NCBI GenBank assembly: GCA_016647705.1 | Contig: CM028335.1 | Coordinates: 1,364,001-1,428,000, forward strand | DNA from: Eucommia ulmoides | Taxonomy: Eukaryota > Streptophyta > Magnoliopsida > Garryales > Eucommiaceae | Direction of reading: 5' to 3' | DNA: 64,000 nt | In this document: one piece after another, positions 11,101 to 21,743 of the stretch | Numbering within the stretch: the stretch's first letter is position 1 | Layout of the letters: each line of letters begins with the position of its first letter | Made by a program: the position numbers and the translations under genes | The notes under the pieces: generated by a model | What the model saw: the letters and a program-made list of their open reading frames with translations, nothing else | Database searches by the model: none | What the model was told of the DNA's origin: nothing

Positions 11101-14100
11101 ATTTACCGCTGGCCATTATGGGAAGCATAATTGTCTCGGGCACATTATATGTTGGAGTTTGCTTAGTTATTACCGGGATGGTACCTTACCAGTTACTCGG
11201 TGGAGATGCTCCTTTGGCTGAAGCTTTCTCAAAGAAGGGCTTGAAGTATGTTTCTGTGATAATCAGCCTTGGTGCTGTAGTTGGATTGACAACCACCACT
11301 CTTGTTGGTCTTTGGAATCAGGTAAATAATCTCTAAACTTGCCTTTGTTTATGGACTGTTTGGTAACTTTTTTTTTTTTTTAATAGATTTTTTTTTGAAT
11401 AAAAGTACTTCCATTTAAAAATAAAAGCAAAAGTCAAACGTGTGTTTGATAATCCAGATAAACGATCTCTTAATCGAAAAAAAGTGTAGAGGGGATTGAG
11501 AAAAATAAGATACAGAGATTGTACTTCATCAATATTTTACAATATAAAAATCTAAAAAATTGTAAACAACTATTTATTTTGAAAAAAAAAGAAGTCATTT
11601 TACTCTTAAAATGAGTACTTTTATAAAACGTAAAACTATTGTTGGTTTCATTTTAAAAGTATTTTTTCGCTTAAAGGCAAAAAAGTACTTAAAAAGGTGT
11701 TACCAAATGATGCCTTAGTGTTCTAGTTCATCCATATCTTAAATTATAAAAATTGAAAAAATGTAAAACTATTTTTTGCATTAAAAAAAAATTCATTTTA
11801 CTCTCTTGATTTCTAAGAGTAATTTTATAAAATGCAAAACAAAGGTTGGTTTCATGTTAGAGTAATTTGTTGCTAAAAAAAATGGTTTTAAAGCGCAAAA
11901 CAAACGTTGGTTTCATTTTAAAGTAAAAGTACTTTTTTGTTTAAATGCAAAAAATACTTGGAAAGGTGTTACCAAACGTGGCTGTGTTCTAGTCCATCAC
12001 TATCTTAAAACATAAAAATGAAAAACAACTGTTTTTTGCATTAAAGAAACTCACTTTACTCTCTTAATTTTTAAGAGTACTTTTTAAAGCGCAAAAGAAA
12101 CGTCTAGTGTGTTTGTTTCCAGACAATTCGGTACTGAAAAAGAAATTTGGGAACAATCCTGTTATGTTCCTGGAATTTTGTTCCATTCATCTCGGAACAA
12201 AGCGGTAACATATTTTTTTAACATAATTCTGTTTCTGTTTCCAGTCTCGGATGTATCTTGGCGTTGCAAGAGACGGATTGCTACCCTCAATATTGGCTGA
12301 AGTACACCCAAAGCACCATACCCCCATTTATTCTCAACTTTTGGTTGGTGTTGTTCCTGCTATCTTGGCTGGGCTTTTCAATGTCAATCTTCTGTCACAC
12401 ATTCTCTCTGTTGGTGCTTTGGTATGTCAAATGCCCTCCCTTTAAGAATTTCTGGAAAATTTGCACTTTTTACCCTTAAAGTTTTGGGCGGGTGTGTAAT
12501 TGGTCCATGTGGTTTGAAAAACATCACATTTGACTCTGAGGTTTGGGGTGGTGTCAATTTGCCCAATTATTAATAGTCTGTTAAAATTTGGAGTTAAGAC
12601 ATTAGCAGTGGCAACTGCCGGAGCTAAGAAAGAGAGGAACAATAAGGTTTTCTAAATAAGGAGAAGAAAAGAAAAATTACATTTTGTACAATTGTCCATG
12701 TGAGATTAGTGTTACCTGAATTTTTACGTGCTTTGAACACATGCACATATCCGTCCATATTTTAATAGACCGTTAACAATTTGATTAAATTGACTTACAA
12801 CCAAACATTAGGGTCAAATGTGTTGTTTTTTCAAACCATAGGGGCCAATTAGACACCCATCCCAAACTTTAAGGGTCAAAAGTGAAATTTTGCACATAAA
12901 TGATCTGCCCTTAGCAAAATTATTTTTGTGAAATCGTTTTTGAGTTGTATTATAAAAGGAAAAGTAGTTGAAACAATTAGGGATGCCAAAAAAAACCGAA
13001 TTGACGGGTAATCGAGAGAAACCGAACCGAATGGTCCGAGTTGAAATAAACTAAATGGTTTTGGTCTTGGTTCTGGTTTTAAATTTAGCAACCGAAGCAG
13101 TTTGGTTTTGATTTTGAGATAATAACCGCGTAACTAAACCATGTGATCGAACCGTGAGCCGAACCGTGTAACCGACAGACACACACACACACACACACAC
13201 ACAAATAAGAAATTTACAGTTTAATCCCCATTTATTTATTTATAAGTTAACCCTTTTACCCACTAACCCTTATATAAATATATAGTTATAGGTAGGGTTC
13301 TCAAATCTCACTTCTCATATTTCCTCTTCAGAATCAATCAGTTGATTTTGCAGGATTAAAAATTAATTGTATGAAAATGATTTGGAGACTGTTATATTTT
13401 TTTTTTCATATATAAGAAACAATGGTCTGCTGTTTTGGTTTTGATTTTGTTTTTTTATAAAATTTAAAAATCTTAAACGGTTTCGCAGTTTTGGTTTTGG
13501 TTTTGGATAAAATTAAATGGTTCGGTTTTAAAACTATTGGCGGTTTTGGTTTTAGTTTTGGTTTTATATATGTTTCACGGTTTTGGTTTTGGTTTTGTAT
13601 AAAACCGAGCCGAACCCGGACTGCAGGCATCCCTAGAAACAATTCATTAAAACGGGATGATTTGCACAACCAAACCAAACACACCCTTATTTTTTTTTTT
13701 CTTTCTTTTATAATTTTCACAGGCATCCTACTCTGTTGTGGCAGCATGCCTAGTGACCCTTCGCTGGCCGGACAAGACTGTGGATCAAGATTGTCAAAGC
13801 TCGACTCCATCGTGGTGGGAAGGCATTGTTTGCCTCTTGATAATTGCTTCTTGCGGTTTTAGTGCAGGAGTTATCTACCGTTATGATGCTTCCTTTATTC
13901 TTCTGATCATAGCCATTGTCATTGCAACCGTTGCTTCTATTGCTCTTGCTTTCCGGCAAGTAAGTAGTAGTTCATATAATGATACATATGTTTATATATA
14001 TGTGTGTGTCTATATAGATTTTTTCTGCATATACAAATATAAATACTTGAAAAAAAAATCAGAGCATAAAACATTTTTTTTTTTTTTTTTATGTTCCCAA

Positions 14101-15541
14101 AATTTATAAAATAATAACTTTGGCACCGTTTGATAATTTAAAAAAGTTAGAAAGGAAAAGTACTTTCATTAGAAGCACAAAATATATTTTTTTTTCTCAA
14201 TTTTTTTTATATATTTTTTAAAAATTTGATAGACTAGAATCTCTCTACCCGTATGTATTTTAACCTCTTTCGGGTTAAGAGATATCATCTTTATCTTTAT
14301 GTTATCAAACACATTTTTTATTTTTCTATATTTATGGAAAAAATCTTTTTTTGTTCGATTATTATTTTTATTATAAAAAATATTTTTAAAAATGGTTACC
14401 AAATGGTGCCTTTGTTTCTCTTTGTACAATCAGTTAAACCAAAATATTGAAAAGAAAAAATGTTTCTGTTCTGTTCCCGGATTTGTAGAGCAAAAAATTT
14501 CCTGGATTTCAGTTTTTGTTCCAATTTTTCTAGGAACAAAAACACTAAGGTAGCATTTGGTTAATGTTTCTACTTTTCTATTTCTACTTTCAATAAATTG
14601 GGATGAGAATTATGTTTCCATTCTGAAGTATTTCGGGAATAAAAACATGTTTGGTAGCGATCATTGTCCTGAAATTGTTTCTTTTAATTTATGAAAACAT
14701 AAACAAAATGTACGTTCGGTTGTAACATTTATTCTCTTCTTTTCTTTAAATGTATGGTGGCCGGCAGGAGGTGGTGGGGGTGGGAATAGTTTTGTGGGAG
14801 CGAACAAAAATAAATATTTTTTTGTTTCTCAGATTTTGGGAACAAAAAAGTGTCTACCAAACGCATTTATGTGCATTAATCCCAAAAATTTGGGAGCGAG
14901 AACAAAAATAAGGAAACGGAAACAGTAACCACACGGGCATAAGCAAACACTGCCGTTTGCACCTCCTTATTTTTCCTTTTTTTTTACAGGTCTATGTGGA
15001 TCCACCAGGATTTTTCTGTCCAGCGGTTCCATTTGTACCTGCCGTTTGCATCTTCTTCAATATATTCCTCTTTGCACAGGTTCGTTATTATACATACAGT
15101 TTCTTTTCGAGCCTGATTGAAAAATCAAACGATTAGGGACTGTCTGGGTTGTCTTTTGTTGAATCCCACATCTCGCGTGTTACCTGATCCTGAATTATAT
15201 ATAAAACCTAGAGCAATCCCCATAGCAAGGCGTCTTTTGAAAGTGAGTTAGGCCCATTGGTTCACACATGATATCAGAGACAAGACTTTTGTCTAATGTT
15301 GGGTCCTTTGAAATCCGTTCGCAGTGGACAACCAAACAGTCCCTTGGTTTTATCTAAAGCTGATTACTACTAAACTAACTAAATGTTGCAGCTTCACTAT
15401 CTAGCATGGGCAAGATTTGTGATCCTCACCTTCATCTCCGTCGGGATTTATGCCTTTTACGGGCAGCATTATTCCAACTCTCCAACCTCAGACGAGGAAT
15501 CGGATTCATTTTACCGTACCTTACCTCCTGAAGAATCTTGA
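6703..15541 (+). CDS. CAT9: Cationic amino acid transporter, CAT9-like (3' part of gene, seven exons)
   Basis: Membrane permease of the APC superfamily, moving cationic and probably other amino acids, most like plant CAT9. Exons: 6703-7115, 10078-10254, 11097-11321, 12245-12421, 13723-13959, 14990-15079, 15392-15541. All junctions are GT-AG, and the exons join in one open frame of about 488 codons ending in TGA. The first exon starts two bases into a codon, so it needs an upstream exon outside the window; about 80 N-terminal residues are missing compared with my memory of the Arabidopsis protein (about 570 aa). Visible family motifs include ELASRFPALVGGAY, MLDYHLTAASIARSLASY, FFSYVGFDVVANSAEES, ARDGLLPSI and NVNLLSHILSVGAL, in alternating hydrophobic segments. 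The C-terminal tail is short and acidic. Introns are heavily invaded by transposons, but every exon is intact. The family call is firm; the CAT9 assignment rests on remembered similarity. Confidence 0.93.
7345..9560 (-). repeat. Old tRNA-derived (Au-like) SINE, split by a foldback element
   Basis: The pieces at about 7345-7395 and 9476-9560 join into the layout seen in the better Au-type SINE at 30501-30694: a GTACGCAGTCTTACCCT-like stretch, then GCAAAGAGGTTGTC, then a box-B-like GATTTGAACTC. The insertion is in a CAT9 intron. The family match is by eye and divergent. Confidence 0.6.
7396..9475. mobile_element. Foldback / Mutator-like palindromic element, about 2.08 kb
   Basis: The ends AGAGTCAGTTACC (left) and GGTAACTGACTCC (right) begin two inverted arms of about 830 and 710 bp around a spacer at roughly 8240-8760. 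It is flanked by a repeated ATGCAAAG(AG), so the target duplication is 8-10 bp, as for MULEs or hATs. Each arm carries about three tandem modules with ACGGATTAATGAATAAT and GTCAGATGAGTTGTTTCGAT, period about 190-210 bp, plus CCCGGG-rich outer blocks (7480-7640; 9340-9395). The left arm holds an extra CCCGGG block. No transposase is visible. Confidence 0.85.
9861..9962 (-). repeat. tRNA-like SINE fragment
   Basis: The reverse complement shows TAACCTAGCGGTTATCTAG (box-A-like) followed about 40 bp later by GTGTTCACAATCC (degenerate box B). A second copy is near 44665-44760 on the same strand. This is a short, weak element. Confidence 0.5.
10733..11035. mobile_element. PIF/Harbinger-type MITE (303 bp)
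   Basis: Ends GACACCGTTTGGTAA and the inverse of GGTACCGTTTGGGAA, flanked by TTA (10730-10732; 11036-11038). It lies in a CAT9 intron, ending 60 bp before the exon at 11097. Same family as the element at 277. Confidence 0.78.
11352..11714. mobile_element. PIF/Harbinger-type MITE (363 bp) and adjoining partial copies
   Basis: TTA flanks (11349-11351; 11715-11717), with ends TGGACTGTTTGGTAAC and GTTACCAAATGATGCC. Partial direct copies follow to about 12104: GTGTTCTAGTYCATC occurs near 11716 and 11982, and GTTACCAAACGTGG near 11967. It looks like serial insertion or tandem duplication of the same family. Confidence 0.68.
12455..12892. mobile_element. TIR MITE of the TTTGCAC..ACCCTTAAAGTTT family
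   Basis: The left end AAAATTTGCACTTTTTACCC and the right end read inversely (GGGTCAAAAGTGAAATTTTG). The arms continue inverted for about 100 bp each (GGTCCATGTGGTTTG against CAAACCATAGGGGCC). Related elements lie at 32299, 53355 and 61670. No coding capacity. Confidence 0.7.
12978..13635. mobile_element. hAT-type MITE with GGTTTTGGTTTT core (658 bp)
   Basis: The terminal repeats TAGGGATGCC and GGCATCCCTA are flanked by a perfect 8-bp direct repeat GAAACAAT (12970-12977; 13636-13643), the hAT hallmark. The interior is rich in AAACCGAACCG and GGTTTTGGTTTT runs and holds an (AC)n microsatellite near 13180-13203. It lies in the CAT9 intron 12422-13722. Confidence 0.88.
14122..14410. mobile_element. 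PIF/Harbinger-type MITE (289 bp)
   Basis: Ends GGCACCGTTTGATAA and TTACCAAATGGTGCC are inverted, flanked by TTT on both sides (14119-14121; 14411-14413). It lies in CAT9 intron 13960-14989. Confidence 0.72.
14549..14939. mobile_element. MITE of the GTTTGGTTACTGTTTC family (391 bp)
   Basis: Flanked by TAA (14546-14548; 14940-14942), with ends GGTAGCATTTGGTTA and TAACCACACGGGCA. A G-rich core (near 14757-14785) sits between AT-rich arms. Family relatives are near 18462, 20709, 24632, 42930 and 55024. Confidence 0.68.
15160..15345 (+). repeat. LTR-retrotransposon remnant
   Basis: TGTTGAATCCCACATC resembles a common plant LTR start, and TGATATCAGAG (15269) resembles a decayed primer-binding site. 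A related stretch is at 29930-30045 (TTGAATCCCATATCACT ... CAAGGCGTCTTTTC). No coding part remains. Confidence 0.5.
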
Positions 15542-16560
15542 AGGTGTAAGTATTTATTTGCAATACGGTTAATTGTCGTCTACTCCCTTGTACTTTGGTC
15601 TCATTTTATTTCAATCCCTCTAATTTAAAAATTTACTCATCACTCCCTTCTACTCTTGACTACGGAGAAAAACTCGCATTATATTAAAAAATATATAAAA
15701 TAATTTAATTGCCCTTTACTTTTTTAATAAATTTAATATTTAAAGAAAAAAAATGGGAAACTACTCCCTTTCTCTTTCTACTTCTATTTTTCTTTTATAA
15801 TAAAGACAGAATAAAATTAAAATAAAGGGTACTTTGTTCATTTATTAAAAATTTAAGCACATCCATTGTTTAGCATGTTTCATCAAATTAAATAAACAAA
15901 CAAAAAATTGATTTTCAATGTATTACAAGCTGAAGGGAGTAAAAATGTAAGTTTTTAAAATAAAGAGAACAAAATGCAATAAAATTACCCTGGGGGAGGG
16001 GGTAAAAGGCGATTAACCCTTCGCAATACATAATTTATATATATGGTTGTGCCTAATTTTAATTTTTTTAATAATTTTTTTTTATAGATATATAGCGTAT
16101 GTGTATAACGTTAATTTTGTGTTTTTGTTCCCTGAATTCTGTTTCGATTCTCATAAAAAATTTGGATGAGAAATAAAAATAAGGGACCGGTTCTGTTTTG
16201 CTCTCAAAATTTTGTTTTTAAAAACTGGGAGCAACAGAATATCAGAAACACTTTCTTTTTTCTTTTCCGGTTCCTATTTTGTTTGGGAAATCAGGGAACA
16301 GAAACAGAAACACTAAAAAAAAAAGAGGGTTTTATTTGCAGTGCCCATGTATAAAGATGATGAGCTACGAAAATGTGGTTAATTGAATTTGTTGGCAAGA
16401 AGGTAATTCTCTAGCAGTCCCCTTGGATGGATGCCAGGAAAATGGAGGAAAAAAGGGAGACGTCTTTCCTTTCCTATGTTTGCATTTGGAATGAAAATAG
16501 ATTTATTTCTGATTATGTAAATACGATTATTATGTATTGGAGATTAATAAAATGACAATT
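15542..16560 (+). other. CAT9 3' UTR region with possible 3'-UTR intron and polyA signal
   Basis: After the TGA, the sequence reads AAG|GTGTAAGTA (donor-like) and a TTTGCAG acceptor follows near 16340, so the 3' UTR may be spliced across a MITE at about 15560-16018. An AATAAA hexamer at 16546-16551 is the best polyadenylation signal. This is inferred from splice-site and hexamer resemblance only. Confidence 0.45.
15560..16018. mobile_element. Palindromic MITE, ACTCCCTT..AGGGGGTAAAA family
   Basis: The left arm GGTTAATTGTCGTCTACTCC pairs with the right-end GGGTAAAAGGCGATTAACC. The interior alternates CTACTC/AATTTAAAAA blocks. Other copies: 16573-17045, 42425-42745, 53871-54130 (left part) and 63375-63818. 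Confidence 0.68.
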
Positions 16561-16572
16561 TTGTAATATTTT

Positions 16573-17045
16573 TATGTGTAAATTCTCTTTTTACCGTCTC
16601 TATTTTATCAAATTATTACTTTATTCTCTCTTACTTAAAAAAATTACACTCTTTTTATTTTTATTTTTGAACAAAATGATTTTTTTTTTCCCATTTAAAT
16701 TAGCGGTATATGTTTAAAAATGGATAGAATTAAATTTTCATCTAATTTTTTATGAAATAGATGAAATTATTTTTTTATTTTAATTTTTATTTATTTTTAA
16801 AATAAAAATTTTATAATAAAAATTTAATAAAAGAACAATTTTGTTTATTTCATCGGAAAATTTGATGGAATATTTAATTTCATACATTTTTAATAATATT
16901 TCATTAATATAAATAAAAAAATAAAATTAATTCTTCACTTTATTCAAAAATAAAAGTAAGTAAATTACACTTTTTAAAGTGAAGGAATAAAGTGATAGAG
17001 AGAATGACACTTATCAAGTGAAAAAATGACTTTTTTTTACCCTTC
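16573..17045. mobile_element. Palindromic MITE, same family as 15560
   Basis: TAAATTCTCTTTTTACCGTC at the left is inverted near the right end (GACTTTTTTTTACCC region with AAAGTGATAGAGAGAATG). It is very AT-rich and lies between CAT9 and the 3' end of RPS24. From 17046 to 17600 I see only a weak 80-codon open frame without recognisable domains. Confidence 0.55.
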
Positions 17046-17642
17046 ATGTTCGGGGTGGATGTTCATTTAATCTCCAGTATTTCGGGTTTGACACATTTGG
17101 TCCTTAATTAACAAAAAGACTTTAATTTTGTCTAATTGGCAACGGTATTAGTCCAAATTGGATAAAATAATTTCAACGCTTAACACGTGACCTTACAACC
17201 AAAGGTACATGCGTCATTTCGAATCCAATTGCTTCAACATTCCCTAGCTTCCAACAGCTCATTTAATGAGAACGAAAAAAAACGAAGGAGAGAAAAGATC
17301 AGAGTTCAAGAACATGGAAGGTTAGGATTTTCAATCAGAACAATTCAAAATCTGAATGATGTTAGGGTTTTCGATGGCCCTAAAACCGAAAGAACTCATA
17401 CTCCAACCATTTCTTTGGATCTGAGTTAAATCTTCAATGATAATATATGGTGAAAATACAAGAAAATCTAAAAAATTTCCAAAATGTTACAAGAATTTTT
17501 GTCTCCACGGGAAAATTGAAACCAGGGTTCAACTAATAATGTCTTGGGATTACATCAAATAACGCAAAAAACAATAACAAAACGTAAGGAATTGAGTAAA
17601 GAAATCTGCTTTAAAACTGACCCACTGCGGATTTCTAACTCC

Positions 17643-20316
17643 TCATTTCTTCTTTCCGCCCTTGGCAGCATCTCCAGCCTTGGTCTGCACAAAGAACCCA
17701 TAATTTCATATTGATTCTAAATCTATTTGGTCTCTCTTTGTTTAGTGCTTCTGTTTCTCTGTTTCCGTTCAGTAAAAACACGGAACAGAAACTGAAATCT
17801 GGGAATAAAATTACCTGTTTCTGTTTCTGTTCCATGTTTTGTGAGAATAGAAACCAAAAAAACAAACAGCCATACTAAACCATCAAACAATACTTTAATA
17901 TTGATTCTAAATATATTTGGTCTCTCTTTGTTTAGTGTTTCTGTTTCTTTGTTTCCATTCCATAAAAACACAGAACAGAAACAGAAATCTGGGAATAAAT
18001 TTACCTGTTTCGGTTTCTGTTCCATGTTTCGTGAGAACAGAAACCGAAAAAACAAACAGCCATACTAAACAAAACCACCTTTAGGTCTAGAAAAGTAGAA
18101 AAAATTTATGATAAAAAATAACGAGTCTCAATTTTATCTCCGGCTTTCATGAAAGGAGAAGGGGGCAAATTTATATATATTTGACATACATATATACAAT
18201 ATAAAATAAAAATGGGGGTAGTTTTAGATTATTATTATTATTTTTACTTTTTTTTTGTTTTGGGGGGAGGGGGGGGGAAGTTGGCACCCCTAGGTTAGGT
18301 CAGGCACTGTTTATTACCTTCTTAACACCACGAATCTTCTTGGCCCTGTTCTTTCTCTCCTTCAACTGCTTCCTCGACTTCTCCACCTTGGTATCCAGAC
18401 CATTCTGCAAAATAAATGTTGTATGATTTATAAAATGAGGAAGAAGTCAATGATAACTAAAAGATCTTTGGTCAGTGTTTCTGTTTTTCTGTTTCTCGTA
18501 TCAATAAGCCGGTATGGGAACCAAAAATATAAACATGTTTGGTAACGACCATTTTCCTGAAATTGTTTCTTTTAATTTATGAGAACAGAAACAAGAAATA
18601 TGTTTGGTTGCAAAATTTGTTCCTTTTTTTTTTAAATTTAAATGTATGGTGGCTGGCGGGATGATAATGGCTAGCGGGTGGTTGTGGGAATAGTTTTGTG
18701 GGAGTGAATAGGAATCAACATTTTTTTTCTCATATTCTCAAGAAATTCAAGAAATAGTCTCAAATTACTCCCAAAATTTGTGGAGCAAGAACAAAAATTA
18801 GGGAAAGGAAACAGTAACCAAATGGGTATTTCAAAGAATTTGGGGTCATGAGATTTTTTGATGAATTAATAAAGGCGGCATAGGTAACTACATTTATGGC
18901 ATAACTCAAATGGAACAAGAAACAAGGCTAAGATGTGTCATAGAGGATCACATACAATTAGCAACTATGAAATCATGTAATCAAATATCATTGTAAGTAA
19001 TAAGCAAGGTTCTAAAACTCATAACCGGGGTTACGTAACGGTAGCGGTCATGGTGCAACGGTATCGGGAAAATCGATCTGTCCGTAGTGAGAATCGCTCG
19101 AAGAGGTCGTGAATTTATTAAAATCACCAGAATATCCTCAAAATCTCAATAATTGTATTTGTTCAACTCATTTAACCCTTAATAACCACATTCTAATAGA
19201 TATTATGATATTTAACTATATAATATATACAATACATCTAGCAGTTTTGATGAAGAAATCCTGCTAGGAAATCCTATGATCTAGCCGAAAATGGAGTGGA
19301 GGGTTTGAATCAGGCCAAAATTTGGCTGCTGGTTGGAGGAGGGATGGAGAATGGCTGGTGTGAGGAGAAAAATGGGGTAAAAATGGCTTAGCTACACCCA
19401 TTTTACGATGACTCCGCCATAACGTATGTAACGGCCGTTATACTAGCGTGTAACAGCCATTCGTCCCAATACGGGCCGGTATGGCCTGATTTGAAAGTGA
19501 ATCGGCCCAAAACCAATTTATTGGCACGTAACCATAATGGTGTGCTGATAACCCGTTATTTATGGGCCATTACAGTATGTAATGACCGATACTTAAAACA
19601 CTGGTAGTAAGTTGTAGCATAAAGAACATAGTACTAAATATTTTCATGTCGTTGTGACAATGCATAATGCTGATGTAAATGAGAGTTATGGCTTTGACAT
19701 AGAATTACCCTGATGAGTCTGTATTTTGGCTCGTATTTCTTTGCATTCTCCACAGAATCGTAGATCAAACCAAAACCAGTCGATTTTCCGCCTCCAAAAT
19801 GAGTCCGGAATTTGAACACAAAAATGGAATTAGGATCCTTCACCTCATACATCCTCGCCAATTTCTCCTTCAACTCCGCCTTCATAAACAACAGAAGCAA
19901 GTAAGATTTTTGAATCAAAAATCCTAGAACCCAACCAATTCAGCTGAACAACAACAACTGATAGTAATTTAACAAAGATTTTAAGTATGAATGATGCATT
20001 AATGCAGCACTAATTCACATCTAAACATCGACGAATAAAAATCAATTACAGCAAAATGCAGCCGTTTATGAATTCACAAGCATAAGCAACATACCTTCGA
20101 AACATTAGGTCTACCGGGGTGAAGAACGTCAATGACCTGCATAATCAAACCAAACAAACACATCAAATCCTCTAAAATAACGAATCCTGAAAACTAAACA
20201 GAAATCGAAGAACGAAAACGAAATTGCAGATGAATCCTCACGAATTGCTTCCTGGAGAGAAGCCGGTTGGTCATGAACTTCCTGGTCCGGATCGTCACAG
20301 CCTTACTGTCCGCCAT
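17643..20316 (-). CDS. RPS24: 40S ribosomal protein S24 (eS24)
   Basis: Structural protein of the small ribosomal subunit. Exons, in gene order: 20242-20316, 20095-20136, 19709-19879, 18318-18404, 17643-17684. All junctions are GT-AG and the frame is continuous through 138 codons to TGA. It starts [20 protein letters not shown] and includes [37 protein letters not shown] and a lysine-rich tail ending AAKGGKKK, all hallmarks of eS24. The length matches plant eS24. A further intron in the 5' UTR (20321-20485) has a donor GTAAGC and an acceptor TTTAG just before GAAAATGG. Splitting into small exons with a leader intron is typical of plant ribosomal protein genes. The long intron 18405-19708 holds two MITE-like repeats. 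Confidence 0.97.
17690..18070. repeat. 190-bp tandem duplication in the last RPS24 intron
   Basis: ATATTGATTCTAAAT recurs at 17708 and 17898, and ACAAACAGCCATACTAAAC ends at 17880 and 18070, giving two copies with a 190-bp period. The unit is related to the GTTTCTGTTTCTGTTCC MITE family. Confidence 0.85.
18462..18823. mobile_element. MITE of the GTTTGGTTACTGTTTC family
   Basis: It begins GGTCAGTGTTTCTG and ends AACAGTAACCAAATGGG. It shares TTTCTTTTAATTTATGA and TGTATGGTGGCTGGCGG with the copy at 14549. It lies in the RPS24 intron 18405-19708. Confidence 0.6.
19006..19606. mobile_element. Dispersed repeat with CGTAACGGCCGTTA core
   Basis: The ends are GGTTCTAAAACTC and CTTAAAACACTGG. The interior has GTTACGTAACGG, GTAACGGCCGTTATAC and GTAATGACC. 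A second copy in the opposite orientation lies at about 39360-39950. Non-coding; its class is unknown to me. Confidence 0.6.
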
Positions 20317-20624
20317 TTTCCTAAAAAAATCAAATCAAATCAAATCACATTACAGTGTGGAGTATACACGGTTCGGTTCCGTTCCGTTCCGGCACCAAAG
20401 TAGAATCGAACCGCACCTACATATCCTTAACGGTTTAGTTTAGTTTGGAAAATCTGATTTTGAGAGATAGAGAGAGAGAGCTTACTCAAGGGAAGCTGAA
20501 GCGGAGATTCACGGAGAACGGAGAACGATGGAGGCCGGAGCGAGCTTCCAGTAGGGGGAATCGCGGCTGAGAACGGTGGAGGCTGGAGTGGAGGCTTGGA
20601 AGTATCAAGTGATAGAAGAGAAGG

Positions 20625-20714
20625 GGATTAGGGTTTGGGTTATTAGGGCTGGGGAGTGATGGGCCTGGGGCTGCTGGCCTAGTGACCTGAACCCTAATAC
20701 TAATAAATGGGCCT
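20625..20714 (-). promoter_or_regulatory. RPS24 promoter: telo-box and site II-like elements
   Basis: TTAGGGTTT (20629-20637; AAACCCTAA on the gene strand), a second telo-box-like AACCCTAA (20690-20697) and TGGGCCT (20660-20666) lie just upstream of the 5' UTR. Telo-box plus site II (TGGGCY) is the known pairing in plant ribosomal protein promoters. A further TGGGCCT at 20708 coincides with the end of a MITE and may not be regulatory. Confidence 0.65.
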
Positions 20715-21374
20715 GTTTGGTAAGCGTTCCGAGGTGGGATGAGAATTTTATTTTATTTTTGGGAACAAAATTGGATTTTATAATGGTAAAATTTTATTTT
20801 GTTTTGAGAACAGAATCGCGTTTGGTAACGAAAATATCTGCGTTTGGTAACGAAAATATCTCTCGTCATTTAGTAAATATCAGTTAATTATTTATCATTT
20901 TTTATTAAATGCTACTTAATTTTCTTATAGATAAAAAATTACTAAATTTTTTATTGTAATAACAAGATTATCGTTAAACATTTAAAAAAAATTAAACAAT
21001 TAAAAATTAAAATACACAAATATCAGTTTATTTTATTTTCTATTTTCATTCCTTACCTTTTTACATGAAAATTCCTCTTTAAAAAAAATAAAATTATCCT
21101 TTTATTTTTAACAAATTTAAAAAAAAAAAATTAAAAACTCCTCCCCGACTCCCACACTGTCGGAACAACCACCACAATTTTGGGAATAATTTTGTGAAAG
21201 TGATAGGAATCAATATTTTTTTGTTTATTAGATTATTAAGGAATTCAGGAAATACTACAAAAATATTTTTAAAAATTTGGCAACATAAATATTTTTATTT
21301 CTGTATATTAATTTCAAAATTTTTAGAGTAAAAACAAAAATCAAGAAACAAAAATAATAACCAAATGAGATAAG
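20709..21374. mobile_element. MITE abutting the RPS24 promoter
   Basis: GGGCCTGTTTGGTAAGCG at the left and AATAATAACCAAATGAG at the right. The middle includes CTCCCCGACTCCCACAC, the C-rich core typical of this family. It begins about 70 bp beyond the RPS24 telo-box. Confidence 0.58.
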
Positions 21375-21419
21375 ACCAAATATGCAATTCAAGAAATCTC
21401 AAAATCTAGACAACTACTA

Positions 21420-21735
21420 AGCCCGTAGCCTAGTGGATAACTAACTTATTTCGTTTGTCGAAGGTCTAAACGTTAACCCCTTTCTTCAACATATGTACCA
21501 ATTTTTTTTTATTAAAAATTACATTTTCCATTATTTTTATCGGTTCTTTTTGCATATTTGTACCGGACTTTAAATTTACCATTTTTTTTTTAATTATACG
21601 GTAAGATATGTCCGAGTTAGTTGACGTGCACCTCGACTAATCATCTCACCAGACGATCTTAAAGATTCACTCCTCAACATCGGTTTGGTGCGTTCAGGAT
21701 TAAATTCAAGATTTAATTCAAAAAATACTCTTTGG
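21420..21735. repeat. SINE fragments
   Basis: GTAGCCTAGTGGATAACTAA (21425, plus strand) resembles a tRNA box-A head. On the minus strand, 21600-21735 matches the 3' half of the SINE at 35718-35890 (GATCGTCTGG, CGATGTTGAGG, TTTAATCCTGAA). These look like two separate remnants. Confidence 0.5.
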
Positions 21736-21743
21736 AAGAGTAA

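Noticed and set aside
13180..13203. (AC)n tract, other microsatellites (37481 GA, 34127 G, 55921 C) as possible CRISPR or satellite arrays
   Set aside because: Simple short-unit repeats without spacers.
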